A stretch of DNA of 64,000 nucleotides from Peristeroidobacter soli. GTDB taxonomy: Bacteria; Pseudomonadota; Gammaproteobacteria; Steroidobacterales; Steroidobacteraceae. Positions 1-7,697 of this stretch are shown one piece after another. The stretch spans positions 620,001-684,000 of the forward strand of contig NZ_RYEV01000006.1 in NCBI RefSeq assembly GCF_004138485.1, written 5' to 3'. Each line of letters begins with the position of its first letter. Position 1 is the stretch's first letter. The notes under the pieces are model-generated. The model searched no databases, had not been told where the DNA came from, and saw only the letters and a program-made list of their open reading frames with translations. Made by a program: the position numbers and the translations under genes.

Positions 1-1
1 G

Positions 2-259
2 ACCGTCGATCCGGGCACATGCGAATTCTCACGCGACAAAGGCGCCGGTCAGCTGCAAAGCGCCTGGAGCGATCCCGAGTTCGAACCGAGTCGGCATGCG
101 TTCTACTACGCGCGCGTGATCGAGAATCCGACCTGTCGCTGGTCCACGTGGGATGCGATCCGTGCCGGAGTGGCACCCAACCCGAAGCTCCCAAGGACGA
201 TCCAGGAGCGTGCCTATACATCGCCGATCTGGTTCGTACCGACCAAGCATGCCGAATGA
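2..259 (+). CDS. DUF3604 family protein, C-terminal end (partial)
   Basis: The reading frame is open from the first bases of the window to a TGA at 257-259, giving about 85 residues of a protein that starts outside the window. The segment has the typical tail of DUF3604 proteins: an F-Y-Y-A-R-V stretch, a conserved Trp-rich segment, then I-Q-E-R-A-Y-T-S-P-I-W just before the stop. DUF3604 proteins are large, probably secreted metal-dependent proteins of the PHP/metallophosphoesterase type with no settled reaction. The stop lies inside the start of the next gene, so the two are probably co-transcribed. Family assignment rests on the C-terminal signature only. Confidence 0.72.
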   Translation, partial: TVDPGTCEFSRDKGAGQLQSAWSDPEFEPSRHAFYYARVIENPTCRWSTWDAIRAGVAPNPKLPRTIQERAYTSPIWFVPTKHAE

Positions 260-1133
260 TGCAGTCAGCGAACGGGCCGCTCGCGGCGCGAACAACCTGT
301 TCACGCGCGCCATGCGCGAGCCGCTGCTGCAGTTCCTGGGCATCGCCGTCGTCCTGTTCGCGGCCAACCAGTTGATGCATGGTGGCAGCGTTCAGTTCTC
401 GAATGAGCTCATCACTATCTCGCAAGGACGCGTGCAACAGATTGCCGAGAGCTACCGGTTGCTTGCCGGGCGCATGCCGAGCCGGGCCGAGTTGCAGGCG
501 CTGGTGAACGACTTCGCGGACGAGGAGATCGCTTATCGCGAGGCCATCGCCCTGGGGCTCGATGCCGACGACACCATCGTCCGTCGACGCATGCGCCAGA
601 AGCTCGAGTTTCTGGCCGAGGAGGCCGAGGCCAGCGAGGAGCCGACGGATGAGCAACTCGCGGGCTGGCTGGCCGATCATGCCGCGGATTATCGATTGCC
701 GGAACGCATTTCGTTTCGACAGGTCATGGCGAGCGCCGACGTGCGCGGGAAGCGCATGAACGAGGAGGCGGCCGCACTACTGAACCAACTGCGCTCGGGC
801 GCGGACGCGAGCAGGCTGGGCGATCCATCCATGTTGCCAGCGACATTGCCGCCGACGACACAACGTGGCGTAGCCGCGTCATTCGGCGAAACGTTTGCCG
901 ACGCACTGTTCGCGCATGCGGGCGAGGGCTGGTTCGGTCCACTCGTCACGCCGCTGGGCGCACATCTCATACTGGTATTGACGCGAGAACCGGCGCGCGC
1001 CCCGGAGCTTGCGGACATTCGTGGCAAATTGCGATCGGACTGGATCGAGGCGCGCCGCCGGCAACAGCGCGAGCAGTTCCTCGCTCGACTGCGCCAACGT
1101 TATTCGGTGACGGTCGAGTGGCCGGAAATGTAG
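249..1133 (+). CDS. Membrane-anchored PpiC-type peptidyl-prolyl isomerase
   Basis: A 294-residue protein starting at the ATG that overlaps the upstream stop. An upstream in-frame start at 153 would bury about 100 bases in the DUF3604 gene and lacks family-like sequence. Residues about 18-38 form one transmembrane helix (L-L-Q-F-L-G-I-A-V-V-L-F-A). A SurA/parvulin-like helical region follows, then a PpiC-type rotamase domain at about 155-245 (F-R-Q-V-M near its start, G-W-F-G-P-L and G-A-H-L-I-L-V near its end). Such proteins help periplasmic or outer-membrane proteins fold. Its place between a DUF3604 protein and a HupE-like protein suggests one envelope-related operon. The domain call is good; the client protein is unknown. 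Confidence 0.8.
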   Translation: MPNDAVSERAARGANNLFTRAMREPLLQFLGIAVVLFAANQLMHGGSVQFSNELITISQGRVQQIAESYRLLAGRMPSRAELQALVNDFADEEIAYREAIALGLDADDTIVRRRMRQKLEFLAEEAEASEEPTDEQLAGWLADHAADYRLPERISFRQVMASADVRGKRMNEEAAALLNQLRSGADASRLGDPSMLPATLPPTTQRGVAASFGETFADALFAHAGEGWFGPLVTPLGAHLILVLTREPARAPELADIRGKLRSDWIEARRRQQREQFLARLRQRYSVTVEWPEM

Positions 1134-1136
1134 TGC

Positions 1137-2141
1137 ATGCCATTGCGGACGCTCGTCATTCTTGCGATCCCGTTCGCTGTTCTCGTGATAGCGGGCGCGC
1201 CGGCCTCGGCCCATGAAATTCGCCCCGCGTTCCTGCAGATTCGCGAGATCGAGCAGTCGACCTACGATGTGCTGTGGAAGACTCCGGCGCAGGGGGACAT
1301 GCGCCTGGCACTCGACGCCGTCATGCCGCCACAGTGTCGAGATCTCGGAGCGACGCGCGCGACGCTCGTCGATGCCGCCGCCATCGAGCACCGGCGCATC
1401 GTCTGCGAAGGCGGGATCTCCGGCAGGCAGATCGCCTTCGAGAATCTCGCAAGCACGCTGACCGATGTGATCGTGCGCTTCGAGCCGCTCGCAGGCTCAC
1501 CCAAGACCCTGCGCGTGAATGGCGCCACGCCTTTCATCGAGATTCCCGCGCGGCAGTCCATGGGGGAGCTGGCTGGCGAATATTTCCGTTTCGGCGTCGA
1601 GCACATCTGTTTCGGCTTCGATCATTTATTGTTCGTGCTCTGTCTGCTGATGCTCGTCGCCGACCGCAAGCGCCTGCTCTCAGCCATTACCGCCTTCACC
1701 GTGGCGCATACGATCACACTCGCAGGCACGACATTCGGCTGGCTGCGTCTGGCGAGCGCTCCGGTGGAGGCTTGCATAGCACTGTCGATCGCCTTCGTGG
1801 CGGCCGAAGTCATCAAGACGCGCGCAGGCCGACCCAGCTCGACGCAACTTCGCCCTGAGATTGCAGCGTTCGGGTTCGGCCTGTTACACGGATTCGGCTT
1901 CGCCTCGGCGCTGCATGACATCGGCCTGCCCGACGACGCGCTACCGCTCGCGCTGGTTTCGTTCAACCTGGGCGTGGAAGCGGGACAGATCGCATTCGTG
2001 GCTGTCGTGCTGGCGCTGACGTGGCTGTGGCGGCGGTACGCGCGGCAATTGCCGGCATCGCTGTACCGGGTGCCGGCTTACATGGCAGGCGTCACTGCGA
2101 GCTTTTGGTTCATCGAACGCAGCGTCCGGATAGTGCTTTGA
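1137..2141 (+). CDS. HupE/UreJ family membrane protein
   Basis: A 334-residue protein three bases downstream of the isomerase gene. It has a signal peptide (residues about 1-25, ending A-S-A), an N-terminal extracytoplasmic domain of about 120 residues starting H-E-I-R-P-A, then about six membrane helices from residue 140. The core signature G-x-E-H-I-x-x-G-x-D-H-L-L-F (about 144-157) is that of the HupE/UreJ_2 family, whose histidines are thought to bind nickel or cobalt. HupE proteins next to hydrogenase genes act in Ni uptake. No hydrogenase or urease is seen here, so the metal and role are open. The gene ends 25 bases before a tRNA-like fragment. Confidence 0.82.
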   Translation: MPLRTLVILAIPFAVLVIAGAPASAHEIRPAFLQIREIEQSTYDVLWKTPAQGDMRLALDAVMPPQCRDLGATRATLVDAAAIEHRRIVCEGGISGRQIAFENLASTLTDVIVRFEPLAGSPKTLRVNGATPFIEIPARQSMGELAGEYFRFGVEHICFGFDHLLFVLCLLMLVADRKRLLSAITAFTVAHTITLAGTTFGWLRLASAPVEACIALSIAFVAAEVIKTRAGRPSSTQLRPEIAAFGFGLLHGFGFASALHDIGLPDDALPLALVSFNLGVEAGQIAFVAVVLALTWLWRRYARQLPASLYRVPAYMAGVTASFWFIERSVRIVL

Positions 2142-2393
2142 CACAGGGAGCGATCCCCCGCACAGGACTCGAACCTATGACCAACCGATCAAGAGTCACA
2201 CCAAACGATCAGGGAAATCGAGGGTTGGCAGATTTTATTTATGGAGATCGGGCAAGAATAGCCGAGAGATGGCGCAGCGTCGAGCGTCAATTGTATAGAA
2301 GCGTTGGGAGACGAAGTTCAAGGCTTCACAGCAGTTGGAGTTTCGCCGGAAGAGGCGGCGGAATCCGCCGCGTTGAATTCTTGCCCACGACGG
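2142..2393. other. Intergenic region between convergent genes
   Basis: No credible gene is seen in these 252 bases. They hold the tRNA-like fragment (2166-2198), an AT-richer stretch around 2230-2310 and a tight GC-rich inverted repeat at 2355-2371 (GCGGCGGA, A, TCCGCCGC). The repeat lies about 23 bases past the cupin gene stop and could be part of a minus-strand terminator, though no T-run follows it. Confidence 0.5.
2166..2198 (-). other. tRNA-like 3'-half fragment, copy A
   Basis: Read on the minus strand, the bases resemble the anticodon loop, variable loop and T arm of a tRNA: CTCTTGATC, then GGTTGGTCATAGG, then TTCGAGTC. The flanking bases extend a T stem (ATAGG against CCTGT). The anticodon stem is not paired and no D arm or acceptor 5' half follows, so this is not a working tRNA. 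A second copy with 29 of 33 identical bases is at 41236-41268. Confidence 0.55.
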
Positions 2394-3338
2394 TCACGGG
2401 GATCGATTGCTCTCAGGTGGCTGGAAGTTGTGCATTCCGTCCGGGCGTGGATTGATCGCGAGCCGGGTGGCTGGCCCCGTGCCGCCGAAGCTGGCGCGAT
2501 GCCAGCGACCTTGAGGCGCGTAAACCACGTCACCCGGTTCGGCGGTGAACAGCGGCAGGCCTTCGATCAGATAATCGATCTTGCCTTCCAGTACCAGCCA
2601 GAACTCCGAATAGCCGATGTGAAAATGACCCAGGCTGCTGCTGGGAGGCGTTGGCTGGCCGGGTCCGCGAATGATATTGGCGAAGGTTTTGTCGTCCTTC
2701 ACGAATGGGCCACCGCGCCCATCGCCGGCAACGATTTGCTTCTGGAAATCCAGATACGGCTGGTTGATGTCGTCGTAAGTGCCGTGCCCGGTGTAAGTCA
2801 CCTTCATATATTTCCTGCCAGCGAGCGGTGCCGGCGTTTCATCGATCGGATAGAGCGGCACGGCTTGCGCGCCGGTCACTTCGAAGCGCAGCGACGGCTC
2901 CGGACCGTCGGTTTCGATGCTATAGGCAAGGCGGTAGGGAACTTGCACCAGGAAGCCGCGAGTTGCGACGAACGGCTCCTGGCCATCGATGGCGACGCGC
3001 ATGCGGCCGGACTGCACGATCCAGAAAACGCGGTCGTCGGCGAAGAACTGCCGCTTGGTTTTCTCACCGGGCGCCATGCTGATGTAACGAGCGATGAACT
3101 CCCGATCGCTGACGATGTCTTCCTGCCAGCTGCGCTGGCCGGAATGTTTGGCGAGCACTTCGGAGAGTTTCCAATGTGGCTTGTTGGGTGCGTTCCAGTC
3201 GGCCACGTGCTCCGGCTTTGCCGACCAGGCAACCAGCGGTTGCGGTCGCTGTGGAGCGGCGGGCTGTTGGGCCAGTGCGCCGCTCAGGCACAGGGAGCCT
3301 GCTAGCAGGCAGCTCAGCTGTCGGAGGATGCTGTCCAC
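2394..3338 (-). CDS. Secreted cupin-domain protein
   Basis: 314 residues from a GTG start preceded by GAGGAGAAA, which is why this start is chosen over the longer frame. Residues 1-23 are a clear signal peptide (L-L-A-G-S-L-C-L-S-G-A-L-A). The C-terminal half has a cupin fold: G-H-F-H-I-G-Y-S-E-F-W-L-V-L-E-G followed by A-E-P-G-D-V-V-Y-A-P-Q-G-R-W-H-R, which supplies the His/Glu/His metal ligands. A second, weaker cupin-like stretch lies around residues 95-150. It is the last gene of an operon with a PQQ dehydrogenase and a small cytochrome c, so it probably acts in the periplasm on the same substrate or its product. The reaction is unknown; dioxygenase or isomerase activity would both fit the fold. 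Confidence 0.72.
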   Translation of the reverse strand: MDSILRQLSCLLAGSLCLSGALAQQPAAPQRPQPLVAWSAKPEHVADWNAPNKPHWKLSEVLAKHSGQRSWQEDIVSDREFIARYISMAPGEKTKRQFFADDRVFWIVQSGRMRVAIDGQEPFVATRGFLVQVPYRLAYSIETDGPEPSLRFEVTGAQAVPLYPIDETPAPLAGRKYMKVTYTGHGTYDDINQPYLDFQKQIVAGDGRGGPFVKDDKTFANIIRGPGQPTPPSSSLGHFHIGYSEFWLVLEGKIDYLIEGLPLFTAEPGDVVYAPQGRWHRASFGGTGPATRLAINPRPDGMHNFQPPESNRSP

Positions 3339-3355
3339 TCGCGATTTCTCCTCGA

Positions 3356-3640
3356 TCAATGCTTCGATGCTGAATAGTTCCGCGACAGATATTCTTCGAT
3401 GATCTGCATTTCTTCCGGCGTCACTTCCGCGCCGCGAGCCGACATCAGGTCCATGACCTCGGCCCACTGCTCAGGCGTCTTGCGCTTCGAAGTGATCATA
3501 TAGATATCGTGGCAGCTGACGCAGCTGCGCTGAATCAGCTCGAGTCCCGGTCCAGCCGGCGGCTCGCCCGGCGCCTGCTCGGCTTGCAGCGACACACCGG
3601 CGAGCATCGATCCGACAACGGCGAGCCTGAGAACAAACAT
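3356..3640 (-). CDS. Small periplasmic c-type cytochrome
   Basis: 94 residues with a signal peptide (about 1-21) and a single C-V-S-C-H haem-attachment motif at residues 40-44. The start is the ATG just after the PQQ dehydrogenase stop; a longer in-frame start would run into that gene and adds only Arg/Ser-rich shadow sequence. The remainder (T-P-E-Q-W-A-E-V-M-D-L-M, then E-E-Y-L-S-R-N-Y) matches the short cytochromes that accompany quinoproteins. Likely role: take electrons from the reduced PQQ enzyme and pass them to the respiratory chain. Gaps are 13 bases on one side and 17 on the other, so this is a tight operon. Confidence 0.82.
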   Translation of the reverse strand: MFVLRLAVVGSMLAGVSLQAEQAPGEPPAGPGLELIQRSCVSCHDIYMITSKRKTPEQWAEVMDLMSARGAEVTPEEMQIIEEYLSRNYSASKH

Positions 3641-3653
3641 CGGCGACCTCGAC

Positions 3654-5549
3654 TTACGGCAGCGAGAACGCGGTGACGGTATCGCTCTCGATCGGGCCGC
3701 CGACGAACCCACCGGTGTTCACGGCCGCAACGAACTGCTTGCCGCTGCCGCCCCGATAAGTCATCGGTGTTCCGTAGATCGATGCCGTCAGCTTGAAGGT
3801 CCACAGTTCGGTGCCGGTGCGTGTGTCGAAGGCGCGGATTCGACTGTCGTCGGTGCCGCCTATGAACGTCAGGCCGCTGGCGGTGAGGATCGGTCCGCCT
3901 GCGCTGATGCGGCCGGTCTTTTGCAAGTGTTCCGGCAGGTTGTCGCTGACACCCAAGGTTGAGCGCCACGCAATGTTTCCTGTGTTCACATCCACGGCCA
4001 CCAGGCTGCCCCACGGCGGTTGCTGACAGGGCAGGCGGGTCTGCTGATCCCAGAAGTACACGTAGCCGTCTTTCAAACCCCACGAACCGTCGGGGCGCTT
4101 CGCGAGCTGCTGCGGGCTGGCCAGTTCGTTGACGTTCACGACGAAGTAGCCAAGGCGTGAGTCGAATGCGCCGCCGCCCCAATCGATGCCGCCGAGACTG
4201 CCGGGAAAGCTCGCCACGGCGGAGTCGCCGCGCAAGGGTTGAAAGGCGCGGCTCTCGACGATGTTCTTCTCGCGGATCAATTGTTCGCAGGCGGCACGGT
4301 GATCCGGTGTGAGGTCGGCGAGATCTGACATCTTGAATTCCATGCGCACGAGCGGAGGCGGAGTAACCGGCATGGGCTGCGTGGGCCACGGGGCTTCGTC
4401 TGGAATATCCGTGTCCATGGGCACCGGCACTTCTTTGACGTCGTACAACGGCTTGCCGGTGACACGGTCGAGCAGAAACAGCAGCGCGGTTTTGTTCATG
4501 ACCGCGATGGCGGGAATGCGCTTGCCGTTTCTCTTCACCTCGACGAGCGTGGCGGCCGGCAGATCGAGATCCCATATGTCGTGATGCACGGTCTGGAAGT
4601 GCCAGAGGTATTTGCCCGTGGCCGCCTCGACGGCGACGATGGAGTTGCTGAACAGGTTGGCACCTTTGCGATCACCGCCCCAGCGATCGAAGGTGGGCGC
4701 GCCGATGGGCAAGTACACGATGCCGCGCTCCGCATCGAGCACGGGCGAAGTCCATACATTCACGCCTGAACGATTCTTCCAGCTGTCGCCCTCCCAGGTG
4801 TCGTGCCCGAACTCTCCAGGGCGAGGTACGGTATGAAACGTCCAGACGAGCTGTCCGGTGCGGGCGTCCCAAGCGCGCACATCGCCGGCCGCTCCCAAGG
4901 AGGGAGTTTCCTGCACGCGAGATCCGGTGATCACGAGATTCTTATAAGTCAGGGGCGGCGAACTCATCCCGAATGCGGCGCGCGGCGAGCCGTTCATCAC
5001 CTCGGGCGTTTTCATATCGAGCAGGCCGGACTGAGCGAACGACGCGATGGGCTGGCCGGTTGCCGCCGACAGTTTGATGAGCTTGCCGCTGCGTGTGCCG
5101 AAGAAAATCGCAGGCTCCGCGCCGTCGCCGCCCGGCCAGTATTCGACGCCACGCATCGATGCCTGATCGTGGTTGGGCACCTCGTAGACCCACAGCTCGC
5201 GACCGTTCTCTGGATCCAACGCGACGACACGTCCGTACGGAGTCGACAGGAACATTCGGCCGTCCGCGACCACCGGCGTCGCCTCCGAAGGAATGAAGCG
5301 GCTGCGGCGCGTCGGTGTTTCATCGCCACCATCGCTCGAGGGCGGCTGCGGCGTGGTGCTCGGCGGCTTCATCTGGTAGGTCCAGGCGATCTGCAATTTC
5401 GAAACATTCGCCGGCGTGATCTGATCCAGAGGGGAGAAGCGCGAGCCACCGGCATCGCGGTGATAGGTCGGCCAATCGATCGAGACGGGCGGGCTGGTAC
5501 AGGCGGTTACCAAGGCGCTGAGCACGGCGATGACGAGACTTCGCTTCAT
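3654..5549 (-). CDS. PQQ-dependent dehydrogenase, lipoprotein type
   Basis: 631 residues. The chosen ATG gives a lipoprotein signal with lipobox L-V-T-A-C and Cys17 as the lipidation site; an upstream ATG adds a segment inside the promoter. Repeated W-motif blades of an eight-bladed quinoprotein propeller are visible (for example G-R-E-L-W-V-Y, G-Q-L-V-W-T-F, G-K-Y-L-W-H-F, G-N-I-A-W-R-S, G-T-E-L-W-T-F). There is no fused haem domain, and the neighbouring small cytochrome probably fills that role. Known enzymes of this family oxidise alcohols, aldoses or similar compounds in the periplasm. An inverted repeat 35 bases upstream of the start matches two others near the GntR gene, so regulation by that protein is likely. 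Confidence 0.87.
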   Translation of the reverse strand: MKRSLVIAVLSALVTACTSPPVSIDWPTYHRDAGGSRFSPLDQITPANVSKLQIAWTYQMKPPSTTPQPPSSDGGDETPTRRSRFIPSEATPVVADGRMFLSTPYGRVVALDPENGRELWVYEVPNHDQASMRGVEYWPGGDGAEPAIFFGTRSGKLIKLSAATGQPIASFAQSGLLDMKTPEVMNGSPRAAFGMSSPPLTYKNLVITGSRVQETPSLGAAGDVRAWDARTGQLVWTFHTVPRPGEFGHDTWEGDSWKNRSGVNVWTSPVLDAERGIVYLPIGAPTFDRWGGDRKGANLFSNSIVAVEAATGKYLWHFQTVHHDIWDLDLPAATLVEVKRNGKRIPAIAVMNKTALLFLLDRVTGKPLYDVKEVPVPMDTDIPDEAPWPTQPMPVTPPPLVRMEFKMSDLADLTPDHRAACEQLIREKNIVESRAFQPLRGDSAVASFPGSLGGIDWGGGAFDSRLGYFVVNVNELASPQQLAKRPDGSWGLKDGYVYFWDQQTRLPCQQPPWGSLVAVDVNTGNIAWRSTLGVSDNLPEHLQKTGRISAGGPILTASGLTFIGGTDDSRIRAFDTRTGTELWTFKLTASIYGTPMTYRGGSGKQFVAAVNTGGFVGGPIESDTVTAFSLP

Positions 5550-5584
5550 TATGACTTCCGCGTTGTCGTCCCTTACCAGGTCCG

Positions 5585-5600
5585 ATATCATATACGATAT
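5585..5600. promoter_or_regulatory. Putative GntR operator, site 1
   Basis: ATATCATATACGATAT: perfect 5-base arms ATATC/GATAT around a 6-base core. It lies between the divergent PQQ dehydrogenase and CoA-transferase genes. The same repeat recurs at 10458-10473 and 11341-11356. Confidence 0.7.
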
Positions 5601-5702
5601 GAAAGCCACGGCAATGAGCGTCTGCCAGTTCGCCTGGCCGACCCGGGTCGTCGACCTGGAGCAGGATCTCGACGATCATCGCGGAGGCCATTGAGAAAGA
5701 GC

Positions 5703-6893
5703 GTGGATACATCCAATCAAAACGACAGCACGGGCTTGCCGCTGGCGGGAATTCGCGTGCTGGACATCACGCAAGTGATGGCGGGGCCGTTCTGCTGCAT
5801 GCTCCTGGGCGACATGGGGGCGGATGTCATCAAGATCGAGCCGCCGCAAGTCGGCGACTCGACCCGACATTCGATGGGGTTTCGGCTCAAGGGCGAGGAC
5901 AGCCCGGGCTTTCTCGCCCTCAATAGAAACAAACGCAGCATCGCGCTCGACTTGAAGAATCCCGCCGATCGCGACGTGTTGTACGCACTCGTCAAAACCG
6001 CGGACGTGCTGGTGGAGAACGCGCGCCCTGGCGTCGCAGCTCGCCTCGGCATGGGTTACGAAACGTTGTCGGAGCTGAATCCTCGACTGGTGTATGCGAG
6101 CATTTCAGGCTTCGGACAGACGGGGCCCTGGGCGCAGCGCCCGGGTTTCGATCTGATCGCTCAGGCCATGTCCGGCGCCTTGAGCGCGACCGGACTGCCC
6201 GGCGGCGAGCCGGTCAAGAATGGCATTCCAGTCGCCGACCTGGGAGCGGGCTTGTTTGCTACCTATGGCATTCTGAGCGCGCTGATGGGTCGAGAAAAAT
6301 CCGGGCGGGGCCAGTTCATCGACGCCTCGCTGCTCGAAGCGGCGTTGGGCCTGTCGGTGTGGGAGACAACGGAGTTGTGGGGCACGGGTAAATCGCCACA
6401 ACCGATCGGCAGCGCGAACCGCATGTCGGCGCCCTATCAGGCGGTGCGAGCTTGCGACGGCTATTTCGTGATCGGCGCGGCCAATCAGAAGCTGTGGCTC
6501 ACGTTTCTCGAGGTGGTGCAGCGCTCGGAGCTGAACTCCGATCCTCGCTTCACCACCAATGCGCTGCGTGTGACGAATCGAATCGAGCTGATCGATGAGT
6601 TGCGGCCCACGCTGGCACGGCGCACGGTCCACGAATGGGTCGAGGCCTTGCTGGCGGCCGGCGTGCCCGCCGGTCCGATCTACAACTACGAGCAGGCGTT
6701 GGCGAGCGATCACGTGGCGGCGCGTGAGATGGTCATGAATATTCCGCATCCCGTCGAGGGTTCGTTCCGAGCGTTGGGCTTTCCGGTCAAGATGCGAGGC
6801 ACGCCGCAGCGAGTGCGCCATGCGCCGCCATTGCTCGATCAGCATAGCGAAGAGATTCGTCGCGAGTTGTCCGAGAAAGGGCTGCTGTCATGA
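5703..6893 (+). CDS. CaiB/BaiF family CoA-transferase
   Basis: 396 residues from a GTG with AGAAAGAG just upstream; the longer frame is the antisense of the PQQ gene. The family N-terminus L-A-G-I-R-V-L-D-I-T-Q-V-M-A-G-P is present, with the conserved Asp179 (V-A-D-L-G-A-G) as the likely nucleophile that carries the mixed anhydride. Class III CoA-transferases move CoA from a donor such as succinyl-CoA to a carboxylic acid. It overlaps an enoyl-CoA hydratase gene by four bases (ATGA), so the two act in sequence: activate an acid, then hydrate or isomerise the acyl-CoA. The acid is not identifiable from sequence. Confidence 0.88.
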   Translation: MDTSNQNDSTGLPLAGIRVLDITQVMAGPFCCMLLGDMGADVIKIEPPQVGDSTRHSMGFRLKGEDSPGFLALNRNKRSIALDLKNPADRDVLYALVKTADVLVENARPGVAARLGMGYETLSELNPRLVYASISGFGQTGPWAQRPGFDLIAQAMSGALSATGLPGGEPVKNGIPVADLGAGLFATYGILSALMGREKSGRGQFIDASLLEAALGLSVWETTELWGTGKSPQPIGSANRMSAPYQAVRACDGYFVIGAANQKLWLTFLEVVQRSELNSDPRFTTNALRVTNRIELIDELRPTLARRTVHEWVEALLAAGVPAGPIYNYEQALASDHVAAREMVMNIPHPVEGSFRALGFPVKMRGTPQRVRHAPPLLDQHSEEIRRELSEKGLLS

Positions 6894-7672
6894 GTGAAGG
6901 CAGGCTGGTCTACCAGAGGCGCGAGGCCGTCGCACAGCTCTCCTTCGACAATCCGTCGGCTCACAACGCATTGACGCATCGAATGTGGTGCGACCTGCGC
7001 GACACTTGCCGGCGCATCGCGGGAGATTCGAGTATTCGCGCCGTGACATTTCGTGGCGTGGGTGGCAAGGCCTTCATCTCCGGCACGGACATCAGCGGCT
7101 TTGTCGGATTTACGTCGGGCCGCGACGGCATCGACTATGAACGACACATCGACGAATGCATGGCCGCGGTCGACGCGTTGCCCATGACCACCATCGCCAT
7201 CATCGAGGGTTGGGCGGTGGGAGGTGGGTTGAATATCTTCAGCGCCGCCGACATTCGCATCGCCACGCCCGACGCGCGCTTCGCATCGCCCTTGGGTCGC
7301 ACCATCGGCAACTGTCTGTCGATGAGCAGCTGCGCCCGCATCGCCAGTGCGATCGGCGTCACCATGGCCAAGCGAATGCTGTTGCTCGGAGAGGTGATCT
7401 CGGCGCAGGAGATGATGAGCAGCGGAGTGCTATACAACCTCATCGAGGCCGCCGGTCTGGACGCCGCGGTGGAGACCCTTTGTCAGCGCGCGGTGTCGAA
7501 TGCGCCGCTGACGACTCGTGCCAGCAAGGAAATGATTCGCCGGTTGAGCGTCGCCAATCTGCCGAACATCGACGATCTCATCGAGCAGGTTTACGGCAGC
7601 GAAGACTTCAAGCGCGGTGTCCAGAACTTCATGGCCAAGAACAAGGACGTGCCGCAGTGGAGTGGCAAATAG
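6890..7672 (+). CDS. Enoyl-CoA hydratase/isomerase family protein
   Basis: 260 residues, the normal crotonase length. The oxyanion-hole segments are visible: K-A-F-I-S-G-T-D-I-S at about 60-69 and W-A-V-G-G-G-L-N-I-F-S-A-A-D-I-R at about 105-120. The usual catalytic glutamates of hydratases are not obvious: the 130-145 region reads L-G-R-T-I-G-N-C-L-S. The protein may therefore be an isomerase, lyase or other crotonase-fold enzyme rather than a classical hydratase. It is translationally coupled to the CoA-transferase upstream and ends 25 bases from the convergent aldehyde dehydrogenase gene. Confidence 0.85.
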   Translation: MSEGRLVYQRREAVAQLSFDNPSAHNALTHRMWCDLRDTCRRIAGDSSIRAVTFRGVGGKAFISGTDISGFVGFTSGRDGIDYERHIDECMAAVDALPMTTIAIIEGWAVGGGLNIFSAADIRIATPDARFASPLGRTIGNCLSMSSCARIASAIGVTMAKRMLLLGEVISAQEMMSSGVLYNLIEAAGLDAAVETLCQRAVSNAPLTTRASKEMIRRLSVANLPNIDDLIEQVYGSEDFKRGVQNFMAKNKDVPQWSGK

Positions 7673-7697
7673 CTCAACTGCAAATCTGAGATTCCGG

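Noticed and set aside
2166-2198. Functional tRNA-Lys
   Set aside because: No D arm or 5' acceptor strand follows and the anticodon stem does not pair, so it is kept only as a tRNA-like fragment.
3488-3505. Fourth GntR-type site (GATCATATAGATATCG)
   Set aside because: It lies inside the cytochrome c coding sequence and the arms do not pair with the correct spacing.
4803-5702. Long N-terminal extension of the CoA-transferase frame
   Set aside because: The extension runs antisense through the PQQ dehydrogenase gene and the operator. The family N-terminus begins right after the GTG at 5703.
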